NCBI GenBank assembly: GCA_949987705.1 | Contig: OX465284.1 | Span: 110,157,163-110,221,162 of the forward strand | Source: Thereva unica | Taxonomy: Eukaryota > Arthropoda > Insecta > Diptera > Therevidae | DNA length: 64,000 nt | Reading direction: 5' to 3' | Program-made: the position numbers and the translations under genes | In this document: positions 55,476 through 64,000 of the stretch, piece after piece | Layout: every line of letters starts with the position of its first letter | Position numbering within the stretch: position 1 is the first letter of the stretch | Notes under the pieces: generated by a model | Told to the model about the DNA's origin: nothing | What the model saw: the letters and a program-made list of their open reading frames with translations, nothing else | Databases searched by the model: none

Positions 55476-55982
55476 TACCTTAAGAAAGCGTCTCTGCCTA
55501 TAGGCAAAGTGCCCTTCGAGAATGCTATACATCCGATGAAGCAGCATATGTCATGGCAGGAATAATCCTCACTGATATTCTTGCATTACAAGGGCAAGAG
55601 GTTGACCGACCCAGAATATGACAGAGGGGCGTCCAATAAAATGCGGCGGACTTTGGGGCGAAGCCAATCCTTCGCAGCATGGCAGAGGATGTGGAACGAG
55701 TCTACTAAGTACCGATGTACTTATAGCCTCTTACCAAAAGTGGATAAGAGGCCTATAGGGGAACATGGTGAAGTGACACGCAATTCCTGACTGGGTATGA
55801 GGATTATAGGGCACATCTTCACCGATAAAGAGGACGCAGAGAATGCCCTCTTTAAATGTCCGAGCTTTGCGGAATACAGGACTGTGCTGGAAACAGTCGC
55901 TGAGGTGCAGCTAACACCTGAGAACATCCTGGATCATATAGCTAGACGGTTAGACTGCTCCGGAGCTGGTGAGCACCTTTAA
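55476..55982 (+). pseudogene. R1-clade non-LTR relic, C-terminal part
   Basis: Across three frames it reads SVSAYRQSALRECYTSDEAA then YVMAGIILTDILALQGQEVD, MRRTLGRSQSFAAWQRMWNE, QFLTGYEDYRAHLHR and DAENALFKCPSFAEYRTVLE. These are, in order, the R1-type AYR...SDEA..V.AG segment, the W-Q-x-x-W region and the zinc-knuckle C-terminus. The first cysteines of the knuckle are missing. With 52684-52806 it forms one copy split by a later insertion; the reverse transcriptase section between the two pieces is lost. Confidence 0.7.
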
Positions 55983-56154
55983 GGGATTCCTTTTTTTAGT
56001 GATGACCCACGCCAGGCTGAAATAATACCTTGAACGTCATGCAAAAAGGGTTGGTGAGTTTAGTCAGTAAGAATCTGATGCTACCGTGTGGGTACGTACC
56101 CCCAGCGTTGTCTCCAGTCATGGGAACCTCAAGGTGATTTTAGATACCCGACGA

Positions 56155-56264
56155 TTTTCTGTCGCTCCTCTTTTATAAGACTTCAACCAATCAGAAACAA
56201 TTTGATATCGCAGAAATTGTTTCTGATTGGTTGAAATATTAAAAAAGAGCAGCGCGACAGAAAA
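56155..56264. mobile_element. Hairpin element (about 110 bp)
   Basis: TTTTCTGTCGCTCCTCTTTT and AACCAATCAGAAACAATTT on the left are answered inverted by AAATTGTTTCTGATTGGTT and AAAAGAGCAGCGCGACAGAA on the right, with a loop of about ten bases. This is a compact foldback MITE. Confidence 0.75.
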
Positions 56265-56329
56265 ATTCTCTGCTTCTAGACCGATGTAAGATTCTAACGA
56301 CTCCATCGAAAAAAAGGCTCATTATCCTC

Positions 56330-56780
56330 GTTAGCCCAAAGTCCTGGAATCCAGCAGAATGATACCCTATCTTTCCTGGCGAGTCTCTTAGAGTACCGCA
56401 AAGCGCCTGCAACTATTTTGAAAGGAAACTTCCACGATAACAGTTTCTTGATGGTAGCTCAACTGTCAGAAAAAATTATAATGTTGGGACCCCTCACACC
56501 TTTCTCTAGGTTGAGCCTAAAGCAGGTCTCAATGACATGTATTTCTGTCTGGAAAACAGAGGACCGTTTAACCATTGGGGTTGGGTCCTGCAATATTCAA
56601 TAAAGTCCATATTTGACCCATCCATAAACCAGTGGAGGTTCCTTGGAGTCCCAGCGATGCAGCGGGACGAATAAGTTCCTCTCCCTTAGTACGATCCGGA
56701 ATAAAGGGCCTGAATTGCCTTTGACACCGCAATTCACCTACATCTGCAAATCCACAGGATTTTCTTAGTTTGATATACTC
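56330..56780 (-). pseudogene. RNase H domain relic of a non-LTR retrotransposon
   Basis: The minus strand reads FMDGSNMD (about 56625), VFQTEIHVIETCFRLNLE, NIIIFSDS followed by a stop, and SFCWIPGLWANE (about 56365-56330). These correspond to the T-D-G-S, Q-x-E, F-S-D-S and W-x-P-G-H-x-G-x-x-G-N-E blocks of RNase H, the last with an internal loss. Confidence 0.65.
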
Positions 56781-56829
56781 TTGATGGAGTGATTCACTCG
56801 GAGAACTCTTGTTCACTCTTAAGGCCACT

Positions 56830-58490
56830 TTAAGATCTGATGATTACGCATGTGTCAGAAGCTGTTGTTAACTAAATTGAATTTTCGCTTCAGTACAAAT
56901 TAGTCAGCTTGAACCCAGCTTGTTTTAAGATCCTCTTCATTAACTCGGACGTTCTCAAAGTTATTTTCCTATATCCAATTACCGACTTTCTTTTAAAAAA
57001 TGTCCCAAATGGCGAAACCTCGTTAGAGGAATCAGTTTTAAGGTTGAGTAGTTAAATATTTTTAGGCAATTACGACATGCCTGAAACCTAATATTCCTAC
57101 AAAAAAAATCTCATTAGCAAAAAAATATTTACCTGAAAAAAAAATTAATTTTATCCAAGTAGAAGAAAGTAGATTGATTACTCCCAATTCAAGAACTTAT
57201 TGGAAGGAAAAGGAAACTTTTGGCGCACAGTACTCTTCTTCATCACTTCCGATTTCATCTTTGTGCCACAATTTGAATAATTGCTCGCAGTCATCACGGA
57301 AGACGCGCTTTGTAATTAATCATCAATTGAAGGTATCCATTTATTGTTGTTGTTATAATCGAGCTGTTCCACTTTTAGCATTCGAAAGTGATAACGCGTT
57401 ATTATAATATACAGATGGCGCTGATGATGATGGGCAAAAGAAAGTGAATTTAAAAATTTCTCGCACCTGTCCCACTAAAAAAATCAGGTGTTATGATGAT
57501 AGAATTTTTCGCTTTTAGTGGTGAAGGGTATTATCATATACACAAAAGTGATGAACAACTTTATTTTTACCTGAGAGGAGTAAACACTTTCTCGTATCCA
57601 GTCATTCATTTTTGGCCTTAAGGCGTTATCGTCATATTAGAACCTCCGTTAAATATATTTTTTCGTCGTCAGTCGCCGCCACAGTGCGTGAGACTCTCCT
57701 CAAGTTCAATGCCTAATTGCGAAACCTTTTAATATTGTTTTGGTTTGGGGCCCTTTTTGTGGGTAAAGAAAAAACATTGAACTTGAATTGTTTAGAGGAA
57801 AACTTGTTTTTGTTTTTTGGATGCGGATTTGCGTGATTGAATAGTTTTTTTCTGTGGTAAGCAAGTGGTTTTTTGTTATTGTTTGTCCTCTATACCAGTT
57901 GGGAACCATTTATGTGACTACTTAAATTTATGCTTTAAAAGTGAGAGTGTAATGGGAATTTTATTGTGTACTAACATTTCAACATAAAACGTTTTAGGTG
58001 AACGAAAATATTATCCTAACAAAATCTACAGTATTTTAGTAATTGATATGGCAAAATCGCGTTTCACGTACAAGCTACTAATCGAATTGTTTGAAGAAAG
58101 AGAAAGCATTTTGCTGCTTCAAGAAGTTCATTATTAATATTTTTGTTTTCCAAAATTTCTTCTTTGCACGTCATTGCTATGCCAATGGTCTCACGAGATC
58201 CAATTGCCTTAAGGAGCTGGATGCCAACAAATTTCCCGTTTCCGACAAAAATCCCCCTGTCGTCTTTAAAAAATTGACCTCACCTCTGCGCAAACTCTAC
58301 CCACTTTCATACGTCATACTTTCATATAGCCCTGTTATCTAAACTCAAAGCTATGTATGTGAACCCCATATGGATTCCCGTATAAGACCCCCAAAGAGTA
58401 TTTAACGCCTTGCTTCATTCGCGCAAAATTAGGATTAAGGAAAAATTATTGCAACCCGATCCCAATTGAAAAAGAGGCTGAAAAATTTGA
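56830..58490. other. AT-rich intergenic DNA, nothing recognised
   Basis: No gene or element could be identified. Confidence 0.35.
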
Positions 58491-58499
58491 GAATTTCGG

Positions 58500-58690
58500 C
58501 CCGATTAGGTGAGTAATAACTGTGGCCGTGTCGAAAAATTTACAATTCAAAACGCGAATGTCACTTTTACCAAGCGGTCCCCCAACTGAGTACTAATCAC
58601 GTTCAATGCTTCTTGACCTCCGTAATCGAACGAGAATGGGGCTATTGAGTTTGCTAAATGACGCCCTTCACGGTCGCCAACATAATTATT
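58500..58690 (-). mobile_element. 5S-rRNA-derived SINE-like copy (most complete)
   Basis: On the minus strand GTTGGCGACCGTGAAGGG may be the 5S start. It is followed by ATTCTCGTTCGATTACGGAG, GGTCAAGAAGCATTGAACG and ATTAGTACTCAGTTGGGGG with ACCGCTTGG. A body then follows (GCGTTTTGAATTGTAAATTT, TTCGACACGGCCACAG) similar to that at 36280-36330. Confidence 0.7.
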
Positions 58691-58699
58691 GCCCTCAAA

Positions 58700-59320
58700 T
58701 ATAAAGAAAAGTAACAACAGAAACATGAGAAACTGATAAGGCATACCACACTTTAGTACCGCAAATTTTTTTTGTGTGGTGCTCATGAGGAATCTAAGCA
58801 GAAAGCGGTCTTCCGTCATAGCTCTCATTAGCCGCAAGGTACCCAAAAGCTACATGAGGCAAGCCTGCTTTAAATTCTAATCGAGTGTACAGAGCTGGAT
58901 TGTGACTACTTTTCGACAGTTCATACAGGACGGCTCTCAGCCCCACCTCATCTCTAAAGGTATCCCCAAGTGGTAAATTGTGTTACCTGCTTTATTATCT
59001 TTACCTCGTTCTCTCAATCCCTTCCTAACCACATCACAGCTTCTCTGATGATGAAACTCTGCGTTACTCATATGGCTTCGATAATACAAGACAAATCCTG
59101 TCCTGACGATCGCGTACTGATGTCCACCTAAATCAGTAGAGGCATTGAACTTGTTCTCAATTGGTGCAGCCAAAATCGTGGCCAATTTAATGCCTCTGTC
59201 CTATTATTATCAATGAAACGTGTATCTAGAATTGCAGTAAATTTAAGGCAAACAAACCAGTAACAGGAAGAACAACACGTCTTGCAATAATTGAAATTGC
59301 TAACTGCGCATATCAGCTTG
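58700..59320. other. Intergenic DNA upstream of the env relic
   Basis: It may include a more decayed part of the retrovirus-like element, but no gag or pol motif was seen. Confidence 0.3.
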
Positions 59321-60010
59321 ATAATGAATAACTTAAGGAAAATGCAAACGGTACTAATCGAAGCAATCACGGACAGCCATAATGGAAAAATAAATCCACA
59401 CCGATTCAACTGAGACCGGAGTTCCAAATTCCTTCCGCCGGCTACCACTAACTAGAAAGAAGGTGCGACTTCAACAATTGTTCCAATTAATGACGTCCGA
59501 AGTAGTAATAACGAACAGCAGGATCATCTTCAACATAAGGCTACCCTTAATACGGGGCGACATCTTCAACATTTTTCATAGCATTCCGCTGCCCATGGAA
59601 CAACACTCAAATTCTACGCTATTAATAGAATCGCTTTCTTCTGCCCTGCATCAAGATCGCTTCTACCCTATGACAGACCAAAGAAGAAGAAGAAGAACGA
59701 CCCTATGTCCACTAGAGTATTTAAACAATGTCACCAAAATTTCGGTATATGCCTTTGCAGATTACGGCAGCCAACCTACACAGCACCCACATTCGGGGAG
59801 TGATGTGAGATTGCGCTTCCACTACACAAGAACGTCATTGTTAAAGACTGATCCACGACACACACTAATCGATACCGTTTCATCTGCAAAACCATATACT
59901 TCCTCAAAGAAAAAGTCACGATAAATTTAGTGTATAATGCTGTATCATACGAGCAAACATTAAGAGGAAATGGAATTCTACTTCTGAAAGCACAGTAGAT
60001 CGTCAAGCAA
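59321..60010 (+). pseudogene. Insect endogenous retrovirus-like env relic (errantivirus/F-protein type)
   Basis: A plus-strand piece from 59324 contains VLIEAITDSHNGKINPHRFN and ends at a stop near 59411. A second frame from about 59463 contains VVITNSRIIFNIRLPLIRGD and FNIFHSIPLPM. A third stretch at about 59840-59990 contains RYRFICKTIYFLKEK and RGNGILLLKA. These resemble, in order, parts of the ectodomain of gypsy-type and baculovirus F-like envelope proteins. It is broken by at least two frame changes and several stops, lacks recognisable fusion and membrane segments, and has no LTR or pol nearby. It is a dead fragment. Confidence 0.5.
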
Positions 60011-60085
60011 AGATCCACCGGACTTTATTCATGATCCGTGGTCAACACTCTGGATCGACCCAACGAAGATTATCGACTCTATTCC

Positions 60086-60150
60086 CTGAGTACCCAAGCC
60101 AGCAGAATTGAACTACAGACTTCCAATTGCTGAATTCTTCAGTGATACAG
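60086..60150 (-). mobile_element. tRNA-derived SINE-like scrap
   Basis: The minus strand reads GGAAGTCTGTAGTTCAATTC, a B-box-like word in the context seen at 5037 and 15485. The A-box part is not clear. Confidence 0.3.
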
Positions 60151-60389
60151 TGATGCATTTTGGAACTCACCTCAACTCGACCAAACAAATTGAGGAAATT
60201 AACTCAAAAACCATTCTTTCGCACAGATTGTCTAAGTACGACGCCTTAGGATATCCAGTCCAATTTGTGTTAATCTGTGTGAAATAGATAAAGTTAACTA
60301 GTTTCATTCAAAGTGCAATAGCTCTCCATCTATGAATGTGATATTAGCTAACTATGACCTTAAACAAGATCGCTAAACGACCATCTCCG

Positions 60390-60960
60390 TGCTGTAACAA
60401 ACATATCCTATACATTCATCCCCTCATCGAATGCAAGTTTCTCATTTGGGTCGACACTCCGAAAATCACGTTGGATCGGTTGCAAAAAAAGGGACATTCA
60501 TCTTATCGGAGAAGACGCCGTTTGCTTCACGATGGATCCTTTAAACCACCATAGAAATGTAGGAACCCTGCCAATAATCTATTGCTACTGTCATAAAGAT
60601 TGCTCCACCAAATTAAAAGCACTCCTGCCTCCATGGCAGTCTTATACCAGCAACACCATATTGACCCAATCGGTTCATTCCCTCCACCTGGAACACCCCT
60701 TTTCACGCACGCTACAGACAAAGAAATCGTTTCTAAATAGAACAAAGTGGCTATAGGACAATGTTACACAATCTGTATTTTCGAACTCTTACAAAATCGA
60801 AGAAACGGACCATTCATGGCCATCTCCTTCAACAATCTCCTAACACCGCCTAAACTCAAACCTATTCTAGCCCTCGAACTAAGCTTGCTGCAAGACATTA
60901 CACCATGGGGTAACAAACGACAGAAGAACTGGTAGTACAAAGGATGACCCCCTGAGCTTA
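60390..60960 (+). pseudogene. CR1/Jockey-group non-LTR ORF2 C-terminus
   Basis: Across frames the plus strand reads STLRKSRWIGCKKRDIHLIG, then MDPLNHHRNVGTLPIIYCYC, HKDCSTKLKALLPP, EHPFSRTLQTKKSFLNRT and LWDNVTQSVFSNSYKI. These match the thumb, the L-x-H-R-R-x-V-x-x-L segment and the L-W-N-x-L-P-x-S-V-F-P end of this family. It is the clearest copy of that C-terminus in the window but has at least two frameshifts. Confidence 0.7.
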
Positions 60961-60969
60961 GAACCACCA

Positions 60970-62750
60970 CAAAAAAAAGAACATAGCTTATATATGGTCA
61001 AATCTTGATTTATTTATTTCCGTTCACATAAAAAAACTACATTTTTTTTTCCAAAAACAAAAAAACAAACAAACTACAAGAACAAATTGACTGTAAAATT
61101 TCAATTAATAAATTACTCAATTTCAAAATCCACAAACAACGATTCCTCCTCCCTTTTGTTAAAAAATCACTTGCAAAATTTCTGTTGTTTGGTGTTTACC
61201 CACTTCGATCAATACCACGCAAGCGCAACCGGCTTTATTTACTTAATATACATTGTAAACAAATTGCTTAACACTTTAATATTTACCATCCTACACAAAT
61301 CTTTATTAATAATACAATAATAATAATAAAATATTTCTCTTCCATTTCATCATAACTATAGCTCATAACGCACAAAACCGACTCAATCAACTCCACCCAC
61401 AACAAAATCGGTTAATCAGAATGTTTATATTAAAATGTTAATAAAAAAAATAATAATAAAGTTTATTGCTTGTCTTTTGTTTTGCCCATCCTGCACCTGT
61501 GCGTGTACCTGTGTACCTCAAAAAGTCATTCAACCTGATAAAATTCTATTAAACTCATTTTAGCAACAATAAAGCTGCGCGCGCACGATATTTCGCCGAG
61601 TTGATTAGATCGGTTATGGTTAATGGATTTTACAATGGTTCGATTATGTTCGACACGGTTCTAAAGTTTCCTTCTAATTGATCACCGTTAATTGTGATAT
61701 TTGTGTTAATCTACCTTAACGATTCTACCTTGAATTGAATTGAATTGGCAACAAAGTATAGTTTATAGGAAATGTTACATTTTAAAAAACTGAATGGGTC
61801 TGAAAATTGATTGGTCTACTACAATTCTTCAAGGTGAAATATGATTTCTTTCGGAAACCGCACAATTCGTCATAAGCACACAATCAATAACCGATTTTTG
61901 AATGAAACTTTTGACATATTTTTTGGGGGTGGGGGAGAGGAACACTTCACTTAGATTATGAATTAATTACACCTGGACAACACCCGAAAAACGATGACCT
62001 TCAATAGCGATCTTTTGTTATAAGTTTAGTCTCGATAAGATTAGGGGTTAATCTCTTTTAGACTATGTACGATTAAGAACGAACAACAGACGTCGTCAGA
62101 ATGGCAATAAATCTCTCAAAACTCTCGCTTCTGATTTCTTAAGAACAAAACCGCAGCCCACTACTTTTTTTGGATCTTACTAAACTCTTCAATTAAATCT
62201 CGCTTTACTTTGCCGCGATGACTTGTCTCTCTGAACTTACAGACTGTTCTGTCGGTATCAAGGCTAGCATTGATTACCCGCTTGTTGCAATTGGGTTCGT
62301 CTTCGTTATGAAGCAATCGGTCTACAATAGCTTCTTCCTAGAGAGTACCAGAAGAGTCCCGAGAAAGAGCCTCGAAACATTACGCACAGCACACACGGCA
62401 TGCCCTTGATCGAAGCTCCTCAGGTGAGGTCGAGACGAAGCTATCTACCGTGTGTCCAGCACTTAAGACTGGCTGGATGGAGGAGGCTCAATTTCACGTT
62501 GCCGCACGAATCAAAAGTGTAAACAGAATGAGGTCACAACATTTATGTTGATGACGGTGAAATGTGCTTTTGGGCGGGTGGTTTTGTGGCTGGTGGACGA
62601 ATGGTATTTCCACCTTTCGACAAGTCCAAGCTGCTCATCGTATATGGTCTTCTGGTTTTCGTGTAGTACGCATACAATACAACTAAAGCAAGGTATTTCA
62701 TTTTTTTCAGCAAGTTATTATGTCATAGCCTGACTACAACAATTGATGCC
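60970..62750. other. AT-rich intergenic DNA upstream of G7
   Basis: A/T-rich with short frames only (for example 62218-62409 on plus). The promoter block shared by G4-G6 is not present. Confidence 0.4.
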
Positions 62751-62776
62751 TGTACCCCCAATGGAAGTTTTGCTTA

Positions 62777-62816
62777 TATAAATACCGGAGACCGTTTCTT
62801 GAAAGATATCAGTTCC
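62777..62816 (+). promoter_or_regulatory. Core promoter of G7: TATA box and TCAGTTCC initiator
   Basis: TATAAATA is at 62777-62784. The TCAGTTC initiator has its A at 62811, 34 bp downstream and 23 nt before the ATG. Confidence 0.8.
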
Positions 62817-62833
62817 GATCCTTAATCTTAAAC

Positions 62834-63274
62834 ATGAAGGTGTTCATCTGTCTCCTGGCTCTCGTTGCTATAGCCTCAGCTGGCTACATTACTGGACTTA
62901 GTAGCGGCTATGGTGGATGGAGCGGCGGAGGACTTGGCGGTGGCTACAGCAGTGGATTAAGCGGTGGATATAGCGGAGGATATAGCAGCGGCTATGGCGG
63001 AGGATATGGCGGAGGATACGGTGGAGGATATGGCGGTGGATATGGTGGAGGATATGGCGGAGGATATGGCGGAGGAGGTGGCTATGGCGGCAGTGGACTT
63101 AAAATTGTGAAAATCATCGTACCCACTACCAGCTTCGGTGGAGGATATGGCGGTCATGGCGGAGGATTCGGTGGCGGCGGATATGGAGGCGGATTTGGCG
63201 GTGGATACGGTGGCGGCTTCGGAGGTGGATACAGTGGAGGACTTGGAGGCGGATGGAAGAAGGGATGGTGGTAA
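62834..63274 (+). CDS. G7: secreted Gly/Tyr-rich protein with YGGG repeats (146 aa)
   Basis: A single-exon gene. The signal peptide is MKVFICLLALVAIASA|G. The first arm contains eight or so YGGG units in tandem, built on a 12-base DNA unit of the GGATATGGCGGA type. The central segment is LKIVKIIVPTTS at residues 89-100, in the same position as in G4. The second arm is FGGGYGGG-like, and the C-terminus is GGWKKGWW, an expanded version of the family's KW end. It has much more Tyr and less His than G2-G6, which would suit tyrosine-based cross-linking (inference). AATAAA is at 63314-63319, with a second at 63364-63369. It lies 34 kb from the nearest paralogue but is plainly a family member. Confidence 0.9.
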   Translation: MKVFICLLALVAIASAGYITGLSSGYGGWSGGGLGGGYSSGLSGGYSGGYSSGYGGGYGGGYGGGYGGGYGGGYGGGYGGGGGYGGSGLKIVKIIVPTTSFGGGYGGHGGGFGGGGYGGGFGGGYGGGFGGGYSGGLGGGWKKGWW

Positions 63275-63379
63275 ACCGGCATGATTTGGGATTTTTGAAT
63301 GATACTAGCTGTGAATAAAATGTTTTTAATTTTAGTGTGACAAAAAAAATACCAAGAACTGTGAATAAAAAAAATTAGT

Positions 63380-64000
63380 TGTACCAAACTTCTGGGTTTC
63401 ATTGAGCTTACGCATGTTACTTTACAGGTACTGATTGAGATGTTATGGCATTATAGAATAGGTTCTAACAATGCCAAGGAGTTAGTACGTACCCTCATAT
63501 TCAGTTCAACAACGCTCGATCCAATTTTGCTTCGACATTTCATTGCATGCCTTTTTGTTGTATGAAATCTAGTCGAGTGCTAATTGTGGACAAATCTTCG
63601 TTGCCTTTCTTTGTTGTATACAATCAACATAAGTAGAACGTCCACTATAGCAGCAGTTTTTATCATTATCTTGCTTTACACCTCTCACATAGCAACATAC
63701 CATAGTGTAAATTCAGTGTTATACGTGCAAAAGTTTGCAAAACCTGCAAATATTAAAAAACTGCAACTGAACCTCTTCACCATTGAAATTTCTAGAAAGC
63801 TACTTACCTTAAAAGTAATATTTCTCTTAATTACACCCTCAATGAAATATTTTTTTTGATAAGTTCATCAAAATCACGTTTTTATAGAATTTTTCTCAAT
63901 GTTCTCTATGGAAAAAAACTGTAGCCACATTTGGAACACTTTCACACGCCTGAATATGAATTGTTCCGGTTTTGGTTCTTTTTGAATATTTTTCCGTCAG
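63380..64000. other. AT-rich flank, nothing recognised
   Basis: Downstream of G7, with short frames only. Confidence 0.4.

Overview
This window reads as an insect nuclear genome segment, probably from a fly (order and species are inference). The evidence is TATA plus TCAGT-type initiator promoters, AATAAA polyadenylation signals, R1-clade and RNase H-bearing non-LTR retrotransposon relics, mariner and hAT relics, an insect retrovirus-like env relic, and AT-rich intergenic DNA.

The only confident genes are seven small, single-exon genes for secreted glycine-rich proteins: G1 3174-3839(+), G2 10433-11095(+), G3 16848-18266(+), G4 20883-21317(+), G5 24469-24894(+), G6 27914-28537(-) and G7 62834-63274(+). 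Each begins with a ~16-residue signal peptide of the type MKVFVCL..V.A.ASA|G, continues with GGGHGGGFGGG-like sequence, and ends in lysine plus aromatic residue(s) (KW, KFY, KY or KKGWW). Six of the seven (not G1) carry a short conserved hydrophobic/basic segment of the type K-[IV]-[IV]-K-[IV]-x-[IV]-P-[ST] between two glycine-rich arms. No Rebers-Riddiford chitin-binding consensus is visible. The best reading is a tandem family of extracellular structural proteins (cuticle-like, or silk/eggshell-like); the tissue cannot be told from sequence.

The family shares control DNA. Every gene has a TATA box 33-34 bp before an (A/T)CAGT initiator and a 5' leader of about 23-39 nt. G2-G6 also carry a GG-x-x-CAATTA-like element 53-86 bp upstream of the TATA box, and G4, G5 and G6 share a ~70-85 bp promoter block, which argues for common regulation and recent duplication.

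The remaining ~60 kb is mostly decayed mobile DNA. It includes pieces of a CR1/Jockey-group non-LTR family (0.9, 5.4-6.2, 7.4, 22.5, 25.2-26.6, 31.2, 35.2-36.0 and 60.4-60.9 kb), RNase H-bearing I/LOA-like relics (19.2-20.3, 36.5, 40.7, 41.0-42.5, 56.4 kb), R1-clade relics (49.1-49.7 kb; 52.7 + 55.5-56.0 kb) and mariner relics (12.6-13.5, 23.4-23.7, 40.2-40.7 kb). It also has tRNA-derived and 5S-rRNA-derived SINE-like copies, an env relic (59.3-60.0 kb) and many inverted-repeat elements, some nested. The 34 kb between G6 and G7 is almost entirely such material. One further 109-codon ORF (50546-50875, minus) may be a real but unrecognised gene.
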